This document shows positions 61,068 through 64,000 of a DNA stretch of 64,000 bases, piece by piece. The DNA is from Lachnospiraceae bacterium (GTDB taxonomy: Bacteria > Bacillota > Clostridia > Lachnospirales > Lachnospiraceae). The notes beneath the pieces were generated by a model. That model did not search any database, was not told where the DNA came from, and saw only the letters and a list, made by a program, of their open reading frames with translations. The position numbers and the translations under genes are program-made. Within the stretch, counting starts at the first letter, position 1. The number at the start of each line of letters is the position of its first letter. Where the stretch lies: contig JAFQOW010000009.1 of the NCBI GenBank assembly GCA_017412055.1, forward strand, positions 62,001 to 126,000. The letters are read 5' to 3'.

Positions 61068-64000
61068 TTACAAATTTTTATCATTATCTGCTGTATCATC
61101 TGCAGATTCTACAGAGGTTTCATTATCGTCGTTTTTAGTAGCCTTCTTTTTTCTTATATCTAAAACAATTAATGTTATAAGTAAGAGAGTAGAAGCTACT
61201 GTGATTACTATACCAACTGCAAGATTTTCAGGGAAGAACTTAAGCTCGATGGTATGTGAACCAGCTGGTACCGGGATGGCAAGTAAAGCTTCGTTTATTG
61301 AAGAAATCTCCACCTCTTTGCCGTCGATATATGCTTTCCAACCTCTGTCGTAGATGATTGAAGTGTACATAAGTCCATCTTCTTTAGCATCGATATTACC
61401 CTTGATATAAGTTTCATCAAATTCTGATATTTCAAGGCCCTGTGAAGCCAATGTCTTTATGGCTATATCAAATACATCATGCTGGAATGCATATGCATAA
61501 AGCTGAAGAGATGATACAGAATCGCTTGAGGAAACTGTAATGGTGCTTCCAGCAGTTACGTCGCCGATGTGAACAATCTGACGATGATTCATATCAGATT
61601 CTGAACCGCTCTTGCCAGATGTACCATCTGCATTCTCTATTGTCCATGAAATATTATCAAGGTAGTTTGTTACATAAATGTATAAGTCACAATCTTCAGT
61701 AGGTTCAATAGTTGTGTAAGAACCCTTACATGCGGCATAAACCTGAGTGAACATATCATTATAGCCAGTAGCAGACTCTACAAATGAATTCTGTACAGCA
61801 AATGGATTATTACCCTCGCATACCCAGTTAGCTGTAAAATCTGAAGGAATCATAAAACCAAGCGGTAATGTATATTCCTGTTTATATAAATACTTTCTTC
61901 CTTCATCATCATAGCTATATAAGCTCATATAATTAGGGTCATCTATTATGGTGCCGCTTATCATATATTTAACAGAAAGAAGGGCGGATGTAAATGGTGT
62001 GTAACCATAGTGCGAATAAGCATTTGTTGATCTTTCAAAGCCTAAGCGTCCTAAAAATTCTGTGAAATGACCATTTGCTGTAGAAGAGAAGATAGATACG
62101 CCATGGTAATTGTTCCAAGCTGCATCATTCTTTGTCTTTCTATTGATTTTTTCAACTCTGTAGAAAGAATTATCATCTATGGTATCTAAAATATTATCTA
62201 TAGCTTTATTATCCTCTAAATATGATGAATAACGTGTAGTTTTATATGACTCCATATGATCTGAATTTATAGTAGCTTCAGCTATACAAACTACAAAGAG
62301 AATATAAACTACAAAGGTTTTATTTAATCTCTTATTCTTAAATGCAATAGTTACAAGGAAGTAGAATAAAAGGAATGCCATGCTCATATATACGATATCG
62401 AATGGATACGAGTCATTTACATATAATTCTTCGATTAAGAGCATAACTCCCAGTCCGCCGAAGAATGAGCCGGCAAGCTGCTTCTTTGTAAAACTGTCAA
62501 TGTGGAGAATTACCTGATATACAACAGTTACAAGTATAAAGATGTATATAAAGGATTCTCTGGCAGGTAAGCTATTAGGGAAATGCATTCCGTGGAATAA
62601 GTAGTTTGGTATATTTGTGTTAAATGCAATAAGGAAGAGGGCTATAAGGAAGCCTGTTCCATATTTTTCCTTAATATTTATTTTACTACATAAGAAATAG
62701 AGCGGTATAAACATAAATATAGCTACTGTACAATATAAGTTTGGCTCGTGGGCATTAAATATAGATACCTCTATACTCATAAGTGAGCGGGAAGCCATAT
62801 CTAAGATAGAAAAGTAATTCTGCCATTCCTTAGGGAAATTGAACTCGCCTGATGCAGTGTATGATAATGCTGCAATTTCAGGTAAAATCATACAAGCGCC
62901 TATACCACCGGCGATAAGAGAGCCGATGATGAAGCTTTTTATTCTAGGGAATAAAAATTCATGGCATTTTTCTATTGGAGATGTAGCAAGTATTCTTACT
63001 ATAAAGTAGAACACAAGGAATATACATATCATAATCGAAATGTAGTAGTTTGAGAAAATGGATAATCCCAATGCTATAGTGTATAGGAAATATTTATTTT
63101 CATTTATAAGCTGGTCCATTCCAAGAACGATAAGTGGAAGAAGTACAAGACAGTCAAGCCACATTACATTCCAAGAAAAGGCTGCCATATATGATGATAA
63201 TGCATAGAATACAGCAACAGCTGCAAATGCAAGGTTTTTACCACCATATCTTTTGTGAAGATAATATCCGCATGTAAGACCGCAAAGGCCCGTCTTAATG
63301 AGAATGTATAAATCGATAGTTACAAGAATATTTCCAGTAGGTGCGATTAAGCCAAGTAATAGATTTACAGGACTAGCTAAATAATAGCTGTAAAGTGCTG
63401 TAAAGTTAACACCCATACCGATATTCCAAGAATAGAGAAGGCTTCCACCTTCTGTAAGCTTTCTGTAAAGCTCCTTGTGAAATGGAGCGTATTGATGGTA
63501 ACAGTCGCTGCGAAGGTAAATATTATCACCAAATGGGAATACATCTCTTCCTATGAATATACCGGCTAAGATAGCTACAGGTATGATAAAGGATAAAGCA
63601 TATCCAATTCGGAATTTTACCTTATCTGACATACGTGATGAAGATTTCATCGTTTTTTCCTCCATGTGATTATTTTTATCTATGTTATTAGCATTTCTAT
63701 CATTGAAAACAAATATCTTACTAAATATATAGTTGAGCACGATAACTGCAACAGAGATTATAGCCTTTGCGACCATCATATTAATCTTTAGTATTCCAGC
63801 GAATACTAGGAATACATTTGTTAAGAGGAGTGTGAGAACTCTTGATGATACGAAGGTTGTAAATTCCTTTGCTATAAGCTTAGGTTCAAGGCTTTTTGAC
63901 TCAAATACAAATAATTTATTTGTGATAAAAGCAAATATTACAGCTAAAACCCATGCTAATGTATTGGCTATGAGCTCGCCTATGCTTAGACTGTAATATA
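61068..64000 (-). CDS. GtrA-YfhO fusion membrane protein, 5'-partial
   Basis: The - strand frame is open from the stop at 61068 to the right edge of the window. From the edge it reads the end of a GtrA-like flippase (SIGELIANTLAWVLAVIFAF, then NKLFVFESKS, and NYIFSKIFVFND). After a linker (NIDKNNHMEEKTMKSSSRM) it continues without a stop into a complete YfhO protein with about twelve membrane helices and a C-terminal extracellular domain (WKAYIDGKEVEISSINEALLAIPVPAGSHTIEL in part). YfhO proteins are GT-C-like transferases that decorate wall polymers using an undecaprenyl-linked sugar that GtrA-type proteins flip. Joining both in one chain is consistent with that pathway. An internal start near 63650 (MKSSS) could also make YfhO alone. 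Confidence 0.85.
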   Translation of the reverse strand, partial: YYSLSIGELIANTLAWVLAVIFAFITNKLFVFESKSLEPKLIAKEFTTFVSSRVLTLLLTNVFLVFAGILKINMMVAKAIISVAVIVLNYIFSKIFVFNDRNANNIDKNNHMEEKTMKSSSRMSDKVKFRIGYALSFIIPVAILAGIFIGRDVFPFGDNIYLRSDCYHQYAPFHKELYRKLTEGGSLLYSWNIGMGVNFTALYSYYLASPVNLLLGLIAPTGNILVTIDLYILIKTGLCGLTCGYYLHKRYGGKNLAFAAVAVFYALSSYMAAFSWNVMWLDCLVLLPLIVLGMDQLINENKYFLYTIALGLSIFSNYYISIMICIFLVFYFIVRILATSPIEKCHEFLFPRIKSFIIGSLIAGGIGACMILPEIAALSYTASGEFNFPKEWQNYFSILDMASRSLMSIEVSIFNAHEPNLYCTVAIFMFIPLYFLCSKINIKEKYGTGFLIALFLIAFNTNIPNYLFHGMHFPNSLPARESFIYIFILVTVVYQVILHIDSFTKKQLAGSFFGGLGVMLLIEELYVNDSYPFDIVYMSMAFLLFYFLVTIAFKNKRLNKTFVVYILFVVCIAEATINSDHMESYKTTRYSSYLEDNKAIDNILDTIDDNSFYRVEKINRKTKNDAAWNNYHGVSIFSSTANGHFTEFLGRLGFERSTNAYSHYGYTPFTSALLSVKYMISGTIIDDPNYMSLYSYDDEGRKYLYKQEYTLPLGFMIPSDFTANWVCEGNNPFAVQNSFVESATGYNDMFTQVYAACKGSYTTIEPTEDCDLYIYVTNYLDNISWTIENADGTSGKSGSESDMNHRQIVHIGDVTAGSTITVSSSDSVSSLQLYAYAFQHDVFDIAIKTLASQGLEISEFDETYIKGNIDAKEDGLMYTSIIYDRGWKAYIDGKEVEISSINEALLAIPVPAGSHTIELKFFPENLAVGIVITVASTLLLITLIVLDIRKKKATKNDDNETSVESADDTADNDKNL

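Noticed and set aside
1-64000. tRNA or rRNA genes
   Set aside because: No cloverleaf with GGTTCGAATCC-type T-arm and CCA-proximal stem, and no rRNA landmark sequence, was found by eye on either strand.

Overview
The window looks like chromosome from a low-GC anaerobic Clostridia, most probably family Lachnospiraceae. The grounds are AT-rich intergenic DNA, strong AAGGAGG-type ribosome sites, a phenylalanine T-box ahead of pheST, MraZ boxes ahead of a dcw cluster, spoIIGA-sigE next to ftsZ, and SpoIID and SleB-like proteins. The genus cannot be fixed from the sequence alone. Almost all genes lie on the + strand. No tRNA, rRNA, CRISPR array, transposase or integrase gene was recognised.

Layout. 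1-10 kb: end of a sensor kinase, a double-AP2 protein, a cell-wall hydrolase, a 666-bp giant imperfect palindrome, thrC, a complete two-component system, and a VTC/DUF4956 pair. 10-20 kb: aldose epimerase, 5'-deoxynucleotidase, topoisomerase III, a probable 6S RNA, a SpoIID-domain protein, a YihY/BrkB protein, and an iron alcohol dehydrogenase flanked by multi-hairpin elements. 19.4-22.5 kb: a PadR/HAAS pair and a three-gene module that looks like ExbB, ExbD and a TonB-shaped protein. 22.5-29.4 kb: T-box plus pheST, a DUF3592 protein with hexapeptide repeats, the decayed 3' end of a flagellin gene, and a chemoreceptor-like protein.

29.5-41.1 kb is an accessory island bounded by a 105-bp direct repeat. 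The repeat contains the promoter, ribosome site and first codons of ychF, and the two copies differ in the codons only at synonymous third positions. Inside are a four-dyad operator array, an XRE/AAA-ATPase/Toprim operon broken by a frameshift, an ECF sigma/anti-sigma pair, and a one-way run of small enzyme genes (GyrI-like, Nudix, pyrophosphatase-like, CPBP-like, two alpha/beta hydrolases, acyltransferase, GNAT, truncated methyltransferase). Several genes there are broken and the codon use is more AT-rich.

41-64 kb is core: ychF, lgt, then a dcw cluster (mraZ, rsmH, ftsL, two adjacent class B PBPs, ftsW, divIB, ftsZ) that lacks mraY, murD, murG and ftsA, then spoIIGA-sigE, serS, glyA, aroC, tgt, yajC and a PrsA-like lipoprotein. 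The right edge holds the 3' part of a GtrA-YfhO fusion on the - strand.

The best candidates for undescribed biology are the giant palindrome (3589-4254), the ExbB/ExbD/TonB-shaped module in an apparently monoderm organism (21023-22476), the ychF-associated island, and the nested-hairpin intergenic elements.
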